From Alphaproteobacteria bacterium (GTDB lineage Bacteria > Pseudomonadota > Alphaproteobacteria > Rs-D84): a stretch of 64,000 bases of DNA. The first letter of the stretch is position 1. Each line of letters starts with the position of its first letter. Both the position numbers and the translations under genes were made by a program. Location of the stretch: assembly GCA_017502865.1 (NCBI GenBank), contig JAFVUD010000002.1, positions 62,001-126,000 of the forward strand, in the 5' to 3' direction. This document shows, piece after piece, positions 24,960 through 34,284 of the stretch. The notes beneath the pieces were generated by a model. That model saw only the letters and a list, made by a program, of their open reading frames with translations. It was not told the DNA's origin and searched no databases.

Positions 24960-25676
24960 ATGTGGAAATTATTTTTTCAGGTTTGCAATTTTTTGTGCAA
25001 CTTTATCCCCAATCGCAGGGTACGTGAACGTGTCCGTCGTGAACAGTTGTATGATTGGCGAAAAAAGTACAAGGCACTGCGGGCGGCGTTTCCCGAATTA
25101 AACTTTCGCAATATGCGTATGATTAAGGGCGGATGGAACATTGGATTTATTGTGGATAACAAATACGTGTTCAAAATTCGCAAATTCTATGACAAAAAAA
25201 TCCCGGCTGAAAAAATCATGCGGGAAAAACGCATAACAGATGCATTTGAAAATGTTGTGCCATTAATGATTCCAAAGATTGAATTGGTGGAATCCATGGG
25301 GTACACGTTCTATAAATATAATTTTATGCCAGGCAAAAATATGAACTGGTTTTCCCAGAAAACAATTAATAAATATGCAAAACGCTGGGGAAAACAGTTG
25401 GCAGAATTTATCTGGGCAATGCACAATACAGAACCAAAACAAATCGCAGACCTGAAAGACAGACCGGGCGATGGCTGGAACCACAATGATATCTGCAATA
25501 ATGTGATTGTTGATAAAAAGACGATGAAAATCGTGGGCATTATTGATTGGGAATATTCTGGATGGGGCAAGTTAGAGACTGAATTCGAAAATTGCATCAA
25601 ATTTTCTGACAAAGTGAAAAATTCAGGTATCGGCGATATAATTCGTGCAGAATATGCAAAAACGCTGAAAAAATAG
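24960..25676 (+). CDS. APH/choline-kinase-like phosphotransferase
   Basis: This 238-aa protein has the aminoglycoside-phosphotransferase fold. The N-lobe is GGWNIGFIVDNKYVFKIRKF with the ATP-binding Lys. The catalytic loop is WNHNDICNNVIVD (HxDxxxxN) and the metal site is GIIDWEYSGWG. Family members act on choline, ethanolamine, fructosamine or antibiotics; LicA-type choline kinases decorate surface sugars. The substrate cannot be told here. It is a single gene, divergent from priA. Confidence 0.8.
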   Translation: MWKLFFQVCNFLCNFIPNRRVRERVRREQLYDWRKKYKALRAAFPELNFRNMRMIKGGWNIGFIVDNKYVFKIRKFYDKKIPAEKIMREKRITDAFENVVPLMIPKIELVESMGYTFYKYNFMPGKNMNWFSQKTINKYAKRWGKQLAEFIWAMHNTEPKQIADLKDRPGDGWNHNDICNNVIVDKKTMKIVGIIDWEYSGWGKLETEFENCIKFSDKVKNSGIGDIIRAEYAKTLKK

Positions 25677-25686
25677 ACTTTATTTG

Positions 25687-25716
25687 TTGACAAAGTGTTT
25701 TTTTGTCGTATATAAT
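25687..25716 (+). promoter_or_regulatory. Perfect-box sigma-70 promoter
   Basis: TTGACA (25687-25692) and TATAAT (25711-25716) are separated by 18 bases. It drives the lysine-rich unknown gene at 25748; an AAGGGG site lies between. Confidence 0.8.
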
Positions 25717-25747
25717 CCCCTGGTAATGATAACCAAGGGGCAACACC

Positions 25748-26311
25748 ATGGCACACAACAGCGATAAAAAGAAAAATGTGACCGCAGCCGTTTTGCAGCG
25801 TGCTGATTTTATCAAATTTATCACAGAAGCAGTTATTGCAAAATACGGTCCGTCGTACGCAACACCACAGTCGATGGGAAATAAATGGCGTGAACAGATT
25901 GCATACGCCACAGAAATTGAACAGTTTTTAATCGCACAATCCAGACTGTATTTACGTGTCACGAATTTTGGCGATGAATCCAAGGCAACAAATCCTGCGT
26001 TTTTAAAGGCATTGGTTAATGAAATGGCAGATTATCTGTCAAAATATACAATGCGTGCCAAAGAAGGTATGTTAAGAAAAGATGCAGAAAAAGCATTAAA
26101 GCGTGCATTGTTCGACAACAATTCACATATCCAGGGTATGTTGTTGTACCAATCTGGTAAACGTGAAATGCGTAAAACACATACCACACGTCAAATCCGT
26201 ACACAAAAACAAAAGAAAGAAATACAAGAACGTCGCATCAAAAATCAGGATGTGGCAAACCAAGTTCATTTTATCTTTATCGAAGTGAACGGTTACAGAA
26301 AGAAAAGATAA
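25748..26311 (+). CDS. Unknown basic cytoplasmic protein with a strong promoter
   Basis: This 187-aa, Lys/Arg-rich helical protein has no signal or membrane segment. An Ala-rich start (TAAVLQRADFIKFITEAVI) leads to a very basic tail (residues 140-187). I recognise no family. Its promoter has perfect consensus boxes, so it is likely abundant. Composition suggests nucleic-acid binding, which is inference. It converges with miaA, with no terminator visible between them. Confidence 0.7.
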   Translation: MAHNSDKKKNVTAAVLQRADFIKFITEAVIAKYGPSYATPQSMGNKWREQIAYATEIEQFLIAQSRLYLRVTNFGDESKATNPAFLKALVNEMADYLSKYTMRAKEGMLRKDAEKALKRALFDNNSHIQGMLLYQSGKREMRKTHTTRQIRTQKQKKEIQERRIKNQDVANQVHFIFIEVNGYRKKR

Positions 26312-27196
26312 TTACAAAACATCTGTAATTTCCGCATCGGTTCCGGTGCGGTTTATTTTTATGTCTGGATTATACTGGGTACGGAACCAGGTGCGTTGAC
26401 GCTTGGCATACTGGTTCGTTTTGGTTATCCAATTTGATATGCATTCGCCATGCGATATTTCACCACGGATATATTTACATAACTGGGATGCACCAATGGC
26501 ACGATTTTCATCCCAACCCGATGATATTACCAGGTGTGCTTCGTCCATGGCACCACCAGACAGCATTTGTGGAATACGTTTTTCAATACGTTCACGTAAT
26601 ATGGTCACATCAGGTGATATTAAAATACGTGTTGCATTTGGGGCAACAGCACCGGTACGTGGTGCGTTTTGGAATTCTGTTAAATGGCGACCGGTTTCCA
26701 AAAAGACTTCTAGGGCACGGGCGACACGCTGGGGGTCGGTGGCGGTAAATTCCGCTGGCAACATTTTACGCACACCATCAATATCATCTGCGACCATTTG
26801 ACGGGCACGGGTGCGATTTTCATCAGACACATCGGGCATTGGCGAAATGCCATTTATTAATGCATTGATATAATATCCGGTGCCACCCACGAAAATTGGC
26901 GTACGGCCAGATGCAATGGCCGCATCGTATTCACGTTGTGCCAAGACCAGATAATCTGCAACAGATATTTGTTCAGTCAATGGTAATATGGAAAACAGTT
27001 TGTATGGAATTCCATCTATTTCATCGGTCAATTCGTGTTCTGCAAACGGACTGGCCGAGATGTTTTCAATTCCACGGTATATTTGAACACTGTCACAATT
27101 TATTATCGTACCGTTTATTTCACGTGCCAGACGATGGGCAAATTCACTTTTCCCAGATGCAGTTGGCCCGGCAATAATGTACGATTTTTCTGTCAT
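26312..27196 (-). CDS. miaA: tRNA dimethylallyltransferase MiaA
   Basis: MiaA adds the isopentenyl group to A37 of tRNAs that read UNN codons. The 294 aa start MTEKSYIIAGPTASGKSEFA, with the P-loop GPTASGKS at residues 10-17. DSVQIYRGIENISASP and VGGTGYYINALINGI follow, then the C-terminal TKTNQYAKRQRTWFR. A long in-frame extension to 27505 runs into the gap promoter region and is not coding. It is a single gene, divergent from gap. Confidence 0.95.
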   Translation of the reverse strand: MTEKSYIIAGPTASGKSEFAHRLAREINGTIINCDSVQIYRGIENISASPFAEHELTDEIDGIPYKLFSILPLTEQISVADYLVLAQREYDAAIASGRTPIFVGGTGYYINALINGISPMPDVSDENRTRARQMVADDIDGVRKMLPAEFTATDPQRVARALEVFLETGRHLTEFQNAPRTGAVAPNATRILISPDVTILRERIEKRIPQMLSGGAMDEAHLVISSGWDENRAIGASQLCKYIRGEISHGECISNWITKTNQYAKRQRTWFRTQYNPDIKINRTGTDAEITDVL

Positions 27197-27302
27197 TGCC
27201 CAGATTATACCCCAGATTTGACCATTGTAAATAAAATATTGTAATCGAAAAAAAATTGGTGCAATATAAACCTGTCCAATAATAAAAGAAAGGAAGTATA
27301 AT

Positions 27303-28301
27303 ATGTCAAAAGTAAGAGTAGCCATTAATGGATTCGGGCGTATTGGTCGCTTGGTATTGCGTGCGGCGCTGGAATCTGGACGTGACGATATTGAATTTGT
27401 AGCAGTTAATGATTTGGCACCGGCGGAACAGAACGCATATTTGTTAAAGTATGATTCTGTACACGGGAATTTGCCAATGGACGTTAAATTGGATGGCGAA
27501 TACATTATCGTTGGTAATCAAAAGATTAAATGTATTGCAGAACGTGACCCATCTAAGTTGCCATGGGGTGAATTGAACATTGACGTTGTTATGGAATGCA
27601 CAGGTATCTTTACCGCAGCAGACAAAGCACGTGTTCATTTGGATGCCGGGGCAAAGCGTGTTCTGGTTTCGGCACCATCGGCCGGCGCAGATAAAACAAT
27701 TGTTTATGGCGTGAACCAAGATACACTGACCCCAGATGACGTTATCGTTTCGAATGCATCATGCACAACAAACTGTCTGGCCCCAGTGGTAAAGGTTCTG
27801 GACGAACAGTTCGGCATTGTGTCGGGTTGGATGACAACTGTGCACGCATACACAGGTGACCAGCAGTTGTTGGATAAAAACCACAAAGATTTCCGTCGTG
27901 CACGTGCGGCCGCAATGTCTATGATTCCAACCAGCACCGGTGCAGCCAAAGCGATTGGTTTGGTTCTGCCACAGTTGGCGGGCAAATTAGACGGTATGGC
28001 AATCCGTGTTCCAACACCAGACGTTTCTGTGGTTGAATTGGTGGTAAATCTGGAAAAATCTGCAACCGTCGAAGCCGTCAACAGTGCTATGAAGGCCGCA
28101 GAATCCAAGACATTTGGATATAACGATTTGCCATTGGTTTCAATCGATTTCACACATGATGCACACAGTTCTGTGTTCGATGCAGGTCAGACCAAGGTAC
28201 TGGGCGATAAATTAGTTCACGTGACCGCATGGTATGACAACGAATGGGGTTTTTCAAACCGCATGGGCGACACAGCCGTTGCAATGGGTAAATTGATATA
28301 A
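27303..28301 (+). CDS. gap: Glyceraldehyde-3-phosphate dehydrogenase, type I
   Basis: This 332-aa NAD-dependent glycolytic dehydrogenase has the N-terminal GFGRIGRLVLRAAL nucleotide fold. The catalytic Cys lies in SNASCTTNCLAPVV, the catalytic His segment is VHAYTGDQQLLD, and the C-terminal WYDNEWGFSNR is present. AAAGGAAG precedes the ATG. It stands alone between miaA and parC and ends at a clear terminator, so no pgk lies beside it here. Confidence 0.97.
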   Translation: MSKVRVAINGFGRIGRLVLRAALESGRDDIEFVAVNDLAPAEQNAYLLKYDSVHGNLPMDVKLDGEYIIVGNQKIKCIAERDPSKLPWGELNIDVVMECTGIFTAADKARVHLDAGAKRVLVSAPSAGADKTIVYGVNQDTLTPDDVIVSNASCTTNCLAPVVKVLDEQFGIVSGWMTTVHAYTGDQQLLDKNHKDFRRARAAAMSMIPTSTGAAKAIGLVLPQLAGKLDGMAIRVPTPDVSVVELVVNLEKSATVEAVNSAMKAAESKTFGYNDLPLVSIDFTHDAHSSVFDAGQTKVLGDKLVHVTAWYDNEWGFSNRMGDTAVAMGKLI

Positions 28302-28320
28302 AATCACCATTTACAAATAA

Positions 28321-28345
28321 TTCGCCCCGATTGGGGCGATTTTTG
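28321..28345 (+). terminator. Terminator of gap
   Basis: CGCCCC-GATT-GGGGCG is followed by ATTTTTG. Confidence 0.85.
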
Positions 28346-28385
28346 TGTTGTTATTTTTTTTCAAATGTTCTAAATTTTAGGTGCT

Positions 28386-30617
28386 ATGAGTAAAGAAATT
28401 ATCGAAAGAATTGATTCACAACAGTTATCAGACGCATTGTCTGAACGTTATTTGTCCTATGCGGTCAGCACGATTGTTTCACGTGCCCTGCCCGATGTGC
28501 GTGACGGGTTAAAGCCTGTACATCGCCGCATTCTGTATTCTATGCTGCGTCAAAAATTAGCACCCAATGCTGCATTCCGCAAATGTGCGACGGTGGTTGG
28601 TGACGTGTTGGGTCACTATCACCCACACGGGGACAGTTCTGTGTATGATGCAATGGTGCGTTTGGCCCAGGATTTTTCTGTGCGTTATCCATTGATTGAT
28701 GGCCAGGGGAACTTTGGTAATATTGACGGCGACCCCCAGGCGGCATATCGATACACTGAATCTAAAATGACCGATGCAGCAATGCTGATTATGGAAGGTC
28801 TGGATGAAGACAGTGTTGATATGATGCCGAACTTTGACGGCACAACCCAGGAACCGGTTGTTATGCCGGGGGCGTTTCCAAATCTGTTGGCGAATGGTGG
28901 AATGGGGATTGCCGTAGGTATGGCAACAAATATTCCAACACACAACGTAGCCGAAGTTTGCGATGCATTAAACCTGGTGGTGGATAAACCAGATGCGACA
29001 ACCGCCCAGATTATGAAAAAACTGGTTGGGCCAGATTTCCCAACAGGTGGTGTCTTAATCGACAGTTTCGAAACCATTGTTAAAAACTATGATTCAGGTC
29101 GTGGGGCGTTTCGTGTGCGTGCACGTTGGGATGTTGAAAAACTGGAACGTGGTGCAGAACAGGTTGTAATTACAGAAATTCCATATGGGATTGTAAAATC
29201 TAAACTGGTGGAACAGATTGCAAATCTGGTAGATGCGAAAAAGTTGCCGCTGGTCGATGATATTGTCGATGAATCTACGACCGATGTGCGTATCGTTATC
29301 ACACCAAAAAGTCGCAATGTGCCGGTTGATAAAATGATGGCACATTTGTTCGCGATGACGGATTTGGAATATCGATTTAACATGAATTTCAATGTGATTG
29401 ATTCACGTGGTGCACCACGGGTTATGCCGATTGGTGACGTGTTGCGTGAATTTATCGCACACCAGAAAAATGTTTTGATTCGCAGAACAAATTGGCGATT
29501 GGCAAACATTGCACGCAGACTGGAAATTCTGGGTGGATTGTTGATTGTGTATTTGAATCTGGATCGTGTGATTGAAATTATCCGCAACGAAGACGATGCC
29601 AAGGCTGTATTGATTGCAGAATTTAACCTGAGTGAAGTTCAGGTAGAAGCAATTTTGAACACACGTCTGCGTTCGCTGCGTAAATTGGAAGAAATGGAAA
29701 TCAAACGTGAAGATGCCGCATTGCGCGCGGAACAGGAAAAATTACAGGGACTGTTGGCCAGCGAAGATGCCCAGAACGACCAATTAAAGGCATGGTTCAC
29801 AGATATTAAAAAGCAGTACGACAAAAAGACCAAGTTGGGACGTCGTCGCACAACATGGACCGAACAGACCGAAGAAATTGTTGTGGATACCGATGAATTT
29901 ATCGAAAAAGAACCACTGACAATTATCCTGTCAACGATGGGTTGGATTCGTGCCGCCAAGGGTCATTTGGATTTGAATAATCTGGACCTGAAATTCAAAG
30001 AAGGCGATGAATTACAGACTGCGTTCCATGCGATGAGTACAGATAAAATCAATCTGTTTGCATCGGGTGGTAAAATGTTCACATTGGCGGCAAATGAATT
30101 GCCATCGGCACGTGGTTTTGGCGAATCTGTGCGTATGATGGCAGACATTGGTGCCGATGAAACAATCGTGCGTGCGTTCGTTTTGAATCAGTCGATAAAA
30201 TATCTGGTGGTGGGACGCCATGGGACAGGGTTTATTGTGGCGGGTGAAAACTGTCTGGCCCAGACCAAGAACGGCAAACAGATTATGAACACCGATGCCA
30301 AGAACCCTGCTATCATGTGCGTGCCGGTCACGGGCGATACGATTGCAATGTCGGGTTCGAACGACAAACTGTTGATATTCAGCGTTGCAGAAATTCCAGA
30401 AATGACCCGTGGCAAGGGGGTAATCCTGCAAAAGTATAACGCAGAACGCACATTCGTGTTGGATGTTATGTTCTTTGATGCGGCGGACGGTTTTGGTTGG
30501 ACAACCGGTCGTGGCACGACCAAGTTAGAAGACTGGAAACCATGGGTTGCCAAACGTGCATCCCAGGGCCGAACCGTTCCGGTTGGATTCCCACGCAGTG
30601 GAAAATTTGGAAAATAA
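28386..30617 (+). CDS. parC: DNA topoisomerase IV subunit A
   Basis: ParC is the DNA-cleaving subunit of topoisomerase IV, which unlinks daughter chromosomes. The 743 aa begin with the GyrA/ParC breakage domain. The catalytic Tyr lies in AAYRYTES near residue 123, and the quinolone-determining loop is [10 protein letters not shown] with Ser at 84-85. The C-terminal half is short (about 240 residues) and lacks a GyrA box, which argues for ParC rather than GyrA. The parE partner is not in this window. Confidence 0.94.
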   Translation: MSKEIIERIDSQQLSDALSERYLSYAVSTIVSRALPDVRDGLKPVHRRILYSMLRQKLAPNAAFRKCATVVGDVLGHYHPHGDSSVYDAMVRLAQDFSVRYPLIDGQGNFGNIDGDPQAAYRYTESKMTDAAMLIMEGLDEDSVDMMPNFDGTTQEPVVMPGAFPNLLANGGMGIAVGMATNIPTHNVAEVCDALNLVVDKPDATTAQIMKKLVGPDFPTGGVLIDSFETIVKNYDSGRGAFRVRARWDVEKLERGAEQVVITEIPYGIVKSKLVEQIANLVDAKKLPLVDDIVDESTTDVRIVITPKSRNVPVDKMMAHLFAMTDLEYRFNMNFNVIDSRGAPRVMPIGDVLREFIAHQKNVLIRRTNWRLANIARRLEILGGLLIVYLNLDRVIEIIRNEDDAKAVLIAEFNLSEVQVEAILNTRLRSLRKLEEMEIKREDAALRAEQEKLQGLLASEDAQNDQLKAWFTDIKKQYDKKTKLGRRRTTWTEQTEEIVVDTDEFIEKEPLTIILSTMGWIRAAKGHLDLNNLDLKFKEGDELQTAFHAMSTDKINLFASGGKMFTLAANELPSARGFGESVRMMADIGADETIVRAFVLNQSIKYLVVGRHGTGFIVAGENCLAQTKNGKQIMNTDAKNPAIMCVPVTGDTIAMSGSNDKLLIFSVAEIPEMTRGKGVILQKYNAERTFVLDVMFFDAADGFGWTTGRGTTKLEDWKPWVAKRASQGRTVPVGFPRSGKFGK

Positions 30618-30618
30618 A

Positions 30619-30648
30619 AAATTGCCCCGATTGGGGTAATTTTTTTAT
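30619..30648 (+). terminator. Terminator of parC
   Basis: ATTGCCCC-GATT-GGGGTAAT runs into TTTTTTT. Confidence 0.85.
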
Positions 30649-30657
30649 TGTGAAAAA

Positions 30658-30790
30658 TACTGTCCTGCCCCACCAGGGGCAGGGAAAATCTGTGGAATGA
30701 CCTGGGTATTCGGGTCAAGCCCGAATATGACAAAGTAAGTAGGTACAGGATCCTTCCCCGGGCGGTACCCACCCCTCCGCTGGAGGGGAA
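30658..30790. repeat. Cluster of three palindromes, dispersed-repeat-like
   Basis: Three hairpins lie close together. They are CCTGCCCC-ACCA-GGGGCAGG (30664-30683), TATTCGGG-TCAA-GCCCGAATA (30707-30727), and CCCCTCC/GGAGGGG (about 30772-30788). The middle one, followed by ATGAC, resembles the short dispersed palindromes seen between genes in many proteobacteria. No gene is present. Confidence 0.55.
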
Positions 30791-30792
30791 TT

Positions 30793-30817
30793 AAAAAAAA
30801 CACCGCCGGGGCGGTGT
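30793..30817 (-). terminator. Terminator of the FKBP lipoprotein gene
   Basis: ACACCGCC-CC-GGCGGTGT is followed by eight Ts on the minus strand. Confidence 0.8.
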
Positions 30818-30837
30818 TATATAAATGGTTCGAATTT

Positions 30838-31161
30838 TTATTCTTCGATGATGTCGATAACTTTTACTTTGAACACAACATCTTTGCCCGCCAATTCTGG
30901 AACATACTGGTCTGGGAATTTGATGTTTACATCACGTTCTTCGCCGGCAACCGCACCAATCAATTGATCTTCAAAGCCAGGTACGAATTGGCCACTGCCC
31001 AATTTCAATGGGAAGTTTTCAGCAGTACCGCCAGGGAACTGGACCCCGTCCAGGTAGCCTGCAAAGTTAATTACAACTGTATCACCGTTCTGGGCACCGG
31101 CATTGCTGTCGCATGCGCCCAACATTCCACAAATTCCAATTACAGCCATCAGTTTCTTCAT
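30838..31161 (-). CDS. FKBP-type peptidyl-prolyl isomerase lipoprotein
   Basis: This 107-aa lipoprotein has a lipobox (MLGAC, Cys at about residue 16) followed by one FKBP domain: NGDTVVINFAGYLDG, FPLKLGSGQFVPGFEDQLIG, GEERDVNIKFP. This is the slim, trigger-factor-like form of the domain, which assists folding around prolines, here in the periplasm. The start at 31161 follows GGGGGTAAA. It lies 38 bases after another lipoprotein gene and is probably co-transcribed with it. Confidence 0.88.
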   Translation of the reverse strand: MKKLMAVIGICGMLGACDSNAGAQNGDTVVINFAGYLDGVQFPGGTAENFPLKLGSGQFVPGFEDQLIGAVAGEERDVNIKFPDQYVPELAGKDVVFKVKVIDIIEE

Positions 31162-31199
31162 TTTTACCCCCATTGGTTTTTAGTTTAGTTAAAATTCTG

Positions 31200-31760
31200 T
31201 TAATTATTGTACACGCAACGGAAACCGTATTCACGCATGGTGACACCGTCCGCTTCGATACGATAATCAAAGTATGGTGTTGGACGCATTACGTCAAACG
31301 ATGGATTGTCGTACACCATAACAATACTGTCTGCGTTGCGACCGCATACACGTTTCATTTCATAGTCTGCAACCGCCGCCAATACAGTGCGGGCATCGCC
31401 ATTCACATCCATGCCGTCTGCATTCTGGGACAGACGCAGGCGCATTTCACGCAAATCGGTATTGCCCAGCAAGATTTCTACACGGACCATGGTGCCACGA
31501 TATTCTTGCCAGCGGGTTTCTTTGCGAGATGTGTTCCAACGATTGGCGTTGGCTTCTTTTTCAGCCGCAGTTTTTGGTTTGTATGTGTCAATGTTGGCAA
31601 ATTGATTGTCGGCCTGCATAAAATCACTGGTACGTTCGTTGTACAATGGTGCATCAGGACCACCGTGGGCAAAATCTGTGGCATTGTATGGAACGTCGTT
31701 CCCGCCACAGCCCGCCAGGGCAACCAATGAACACAGGGCAATTAAAAATGATTTCTTCAT
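31200..31760 (-). CDS. Lipoprotein of unknown function
   Basis: This 186-aa protein has a clear lipoprotein signal (MKKSFLIALCSLVALAGC, Cys 18). The mature part is hydrophilic, with GTMVRVEILLGNTDLREMRL and paired cysteines near the end (KRVCGRNAD and GFRCVYNN) that could form a disulfide. I recognise no family. It is the first gene of a two-gene lipoprotein operon with the FKBP isomerase. Confidence 0.75.
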   Translation of the reverse strand: MKKSFLIALCSLVALAGCGGNDVPYNATDFAHGGPDAPLYNERTSDFMQADNQFANIDTYKPKTAAEKEANANRWNTSRKETRWQEYRGTMVRVEILLGNTDLREMRLRLSQNADGMDVNGDARTVLAAVADYEMKRVCGRNADSIVMVYDNPSFDVMRPTPYFDYRIEADGVTMREYGFRCVYNN

Positions 31761-31804
31761 GTGTATTCTCTCGTCTTTTTTTTAATTTTATCAAATAAAC
31801 TTTT

Positions 31805-31833
31805 TTGATTCAAGAGTCGATTTATGATAAAAT
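31805..31833 (+). promoter_or_regulatory. Promoter of virB11
   Basis: TTGATT (31805-31810) and TAAAAT (31828-31833) are 17 bases apart. The start would be one or two bases before the ATG at 31842, so the mRNA is effectively leaderless. Confidence 0.6.
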
Positions 31834-31841
31834 AAAAACAA

Positions 31842-32801
31842 ATGGCAAATATAGTTCTGGAATCTTTGTTAAAACCGTTAGAAGAATTCTATAAACCATC
31901 GTTTGTAGAAGAAATCGCAATTAATCGTGCCGGCGAAGTCTGGATGCGATTGCACGGTGCACGTGTGCCGTGGGTTTCGTACAAGGCCGAAGTGTTAAGC
32001 AAACAGTACCTGGTCGATTTGATTCACACGGTCGCAAATATATACGAACGGCCATTTGATCCGGTGCATGGAATTCCGGTTGTGTATGCCACCCTGCCCG
32101 GGAACCACAGATTTTCTGCAATCGCAGGCCCAAATGTTCAATACGATGAAAACGATGTGACCGGTGGGGTTGCGTTGAACATTCGTGGTGGCGGTGCACA
32201 TGATACCAGTTTTGAAAATTATCACCTGAAACGGGGGCAACAGTTATTAAAGGTCAAACCACGTGAAAATGTACGACCAGATGATCCGTACGAACGTTTA
32301 ATGTCTGCGATAAATGATGGCAGCCCTATTTTGATTAGTGGGGCGACCGCAACGGGTAAGACAACTTTCCTGAATCATATGCTGACCCTGATTAACCAGA
32401 ACAGCCGTGTTATTACCGTCGAAGACGCACGTGAAATTCGGGTTCCCCAGGCGAATCGTGTTCACTTTGTTTTATCACGTACAGAACAGACAAATGATTT
32501 TAACTATGCACGATTATTGGACTTGGTCGTGCGTATGACCCCAGACGTTATTATCGGGGGTGAAATTTCAACCGACAACGCATCGGTGTTGTGGGAAATG
32601 CTGGGGACGGGACACGATCATTTCTATACAACAATTCACGCCGAAAGTGCCGAGGCCGCATATGCTGCGTTCGCAGACAGAATCCTGCATACCCAGCCGG
32701 CATACGACAGAACAGATTTAATCGCAGAAATGAAAAAGAAAATTCGTGTCGTACAATTGTCACGTGACGGGGCACTGCGTGCCGTGACCGAGGTTGTTTG
32801 A
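31842..32801 (+). CDS. virB11: Type IV secretion ATPase VirB11
   Basis: VirB11 is the hexameric traffic ATPase at the base of type IV secretion systems. The 319 aa show the N-terminal domain, Walker A SGATATGKTTFLN, the Asp box VITVEDAREIR, Walker B PDVIIGGEI, and the His box GHDHFYTTIHAES. No other vir gene lies beside it, apart perhaps from the small gene downstream. Scattered vir genes are known in Rickettsiales, so this may be one piece of a dispersed system. Confidence 0.92.
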   Translation: MANIVLESLLKPLEEFYKPSFVEEIAINRAGEVWMRLHGARVPWVSYKAEVLSKQYLVDLIHTVANIYERPFDPVHGIPVVYATLPGNHRFSAIAGPNVQYDENDVTGGVALNIRGGGAHDTSFENYHLKRGQQLLKVKPRENVRPDDPYERLMSAINDGSPILISGATATGKTTFLNHMLTLINQNSRVITVEDAREIRVPQANRVHFVLSRTEQTNDFNYARLLDLVVRMTPDVIIGGEISTDNASVLWEMLGTGHDHFYTTIHAESAEAAYAAFADRILHTQPAYDRTDLIAEMKKKIRVVQLSRDGALRAVTEVV

Positions 32802-32825
32802 TAAAAAAACCAAAAAGGATTTACT

Positions 32826-33056
32826 ATGGACGAAGCCGGGGTTGTTTTACCAGAACACAAATATGAATTCGCACACATCGTGCCAATCAGCGACGAAGTA
32901 CGTGCATACGAAGACCGCAAAGCAATCGAGGCCGCACGTCGTGAACAGGAATTACTGGACAAACCCAGTGCAATTGACGTGGTATTGGCGGCAGTTTATG
33001 GTGCAAAAAGCGTCGTAAAATCGATACGCCAGCGGTTCGTACAAAATCAAAAGTAA
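32826..33056 (+). CDS. Small charged protein downstream of virB11
   Basis: This 76-aa hydrophilic helical protein has a segment of alternating acids and bases (EVRAYEDRKAIEAARREQE) and a C-terminal amphipathic stretch (KSVVKSIRQRF). I recognise no family. It follows virB11 by 24 bases with AAAAGGA before the ATG and ends at a terminator, so the two form one operon. Confidence 0.7.
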   Translation: MDEAGVVLPEHKYEFAHIVPISDEVRAYEDRKAIEAARREQELLDKPSAIDVVLAAVYGAKSVVKSIRQRFVQNQK

Positions 33057-33060
33057 ATAA

Positions 33061-33090
33061 AAAATCCCCAATTTCGGGGATTTTTATTTT
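33061..33090 (+). terminator. Terminator of the virB11 operon
   Basis: AATCCCC-AATTTC-GGGGATT is followed by TTTATTTTT. Confidence 0.85.
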
Positions 33091-33147
33091 TGTTAAAAAA
33101 AGTACTTGCATTTATTCCAAGTACAGTATAAGATATGTGGGCTTTAA

Positions 33148-33224
33148 GGGGTTGTAGCTCAGCTGGTTAGAGCGTCTGCCTGTCACGCAGAAGGTCGCGG
33201 GTTCGAGCCCCGTCAATCCCGCCA
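33148..33224 (+). tRNA. tRNA-Asp (GTC)
   Basis: A full cloverleaf ends in an encoded CCA. GGGGTTG pairs with CAATCCC, the anticodon loop CTGTCAC gives GTC, and the T arm contains GGGTTCGAGCCC. Confidence 0.95.
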
Positions 33225-33319
33225 GTATTTAACACCATCGATTGATGGTGTTTTTTCTTGTTTATTATCTAAGATTTTATGTTTATAATGAAAACAACCA
33301 CCAACCAAAAGGAGAAAAT

Positions 33320-33757
33320 ATGAAATTAAAATCATTCGTATTGGGTGCAGCAGTTTTGGCACTGGCCGCGTGTGGCGATAATGCACAAAACCCAGACCTG
33401 TTAAAGGGTGCAAAGTTTGTGTCAGAACAGCCAGACGTAACAATCACACTGGAATTCGCCCCAGAAGAAATGCGTGTAAATGGCAAGGTTGTTAACCTGT
33501 ACAACGGCGCATACACAGTTGATGGTGACAAGATTCAATTCGAAGGTTTCGCATCTACGATGATGATGGGCGAACCAGCGGCAATGGAAATTGAACAGGA
33601 ATATTTCCAATTTATGCCAACCGTTCAAACATATGAATTTACAGATGGTAAATTGGTGCTGACCGGTACAGACGGCAAAGAAATTGTGTTCACACAAATC
33701 GAAGAAACACCAGCCGAAGCACCGGCCGAAGCCGCAGCCGAACCAGCGGCGGAATAA
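33320..33757 (+). CDS. META/HslJ-like lipoprotein
   Basis: This 145-aa lipoprotein has the signal MKLKSFVLGAAVLALAAC, Cys 18. The mature domain resembles META/HslJ proteins: DLLKGAKFVSEQ, ITLEFAPEEMRVNGKV, GAYTVDGDKIQF and DGKLVLTGTDGKEIVF. Such proteins sit in the envelope and have been tied to stress or antibiotic tolerance. It ends in a flexible Pro-Ala-Glu tail. The start at 33320 has AAGGAG upstream. It is a single gene between two tRNA genes. Confidence 0.75.
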   Translation: MKLKSFVLGAAVLALAACGDNAQNPDLLKGAKFVSEQPDVTITLEFAPEEMRVNGKVVNLYNGAYTVDGDKIQFEGFASTMMMGEPAAMEIEQEYFQFMPTVQTYEFTDGKLVLTGTDGKEIVFTQIEETPAEAPAEAAAEPAAE

Positions 33758-33773
33758 TTTCGTTGTTATTCAC

Positions 33774-33802
33774 TTGACAAGCGGAATAATTCCAGATATA
33801 AT
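33774..33802 (+). promoter_or_regulatory. Perfect sigma-70 promoter of tRNA-Glu
   Basis: TTGACA (33774-33779), 17 bases, TATAAT (33797-33802). It lies 32 bases upstream of the tRNA. Confidence 0.85.
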
Positions 33803-33834
33803 TTGCCGGCGTTCGAAATGAACACGGCAGTTTT

Positions 33835-33910
33835 GGCCCCATCGTCTAGAGGCCTAGGACACCGCCCTTTCAAGGCGAGAACACCGGTTCGAATCCGGTT
33901 GGGGCTGCCA
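33835..33910 (+). tRNA. tRNA-Glu (TTC)
   Basis: A cloverleaf with encoded CCA. GGCCCCA pairs with TGGGGCT (first pair G-T), the anticodon loop CTTTCAA gives TTC, and GGTTCGAATCC forms the T arm. It is followed by the terminator ACACCGC-ACAAA-GCGGTGT. Confidence 0.95.
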
Positions 33911-33940
33911 AAAATCAAAAACACCGCACAAAGCGGTGTT

Positions 33941-34108
33941 TTATTCTATTATACATTCGTTTATTTCTGTATTATAACCAAATCCCCTGTCAAGACAATA
34001 GTCTTGTTTGTCATTACCAGACAACCCAGCAATACCAAGCAATACTATCGCCCCAATCAGGAACACTACAAACAAATACACTATCAACAGCACATAAAAT
34101 CTTTTCAT
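33941..34108 (-). CDS. Small single-pass membrane protein, uncertain
   Basis: This 55-aa frame has one long hydrophobic segment (YVLLIVYLFVVFLIGAIVLL) and a short tail with two cysteines (DYCLDRGFGYN and NECIIE). No ribosome site is evident and no family is recognised. A longer frame to 34180 exists. It could be a real small envelope protein or a chance frame. Confidence 0.35.
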   Translation of the reverse strand: MKRFYVLLIVYLFVVFLIGAIVLLGIAGLSGNDKQDYCLDRGFGYNTEINECIIE

Positions 34109-34284
34109 ACCATGTATGATAACATTATTTTGCCACTTGTCCAGTTTCGTCTTTGACCCAATATTTTTGCAATAATTCATCAGATTCTAAAAACACCTTA
34201 ACATCTTTCCCAAACAACAACAAACCACGAATAAAATCAACTTAGTTGGCCATGCCAAAATCAAAACCGCCAGAGGGGCGGGGT

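Noticed and set aside
26312..27505. miaA as a longer protein with about 100 extra N-terminal residues
   Set aside because: The extension overlaps the gap promoter and start, lacks a ribosome site and has no family match; MTEKSYIIAGPTASGK at 27196 is the normal start.
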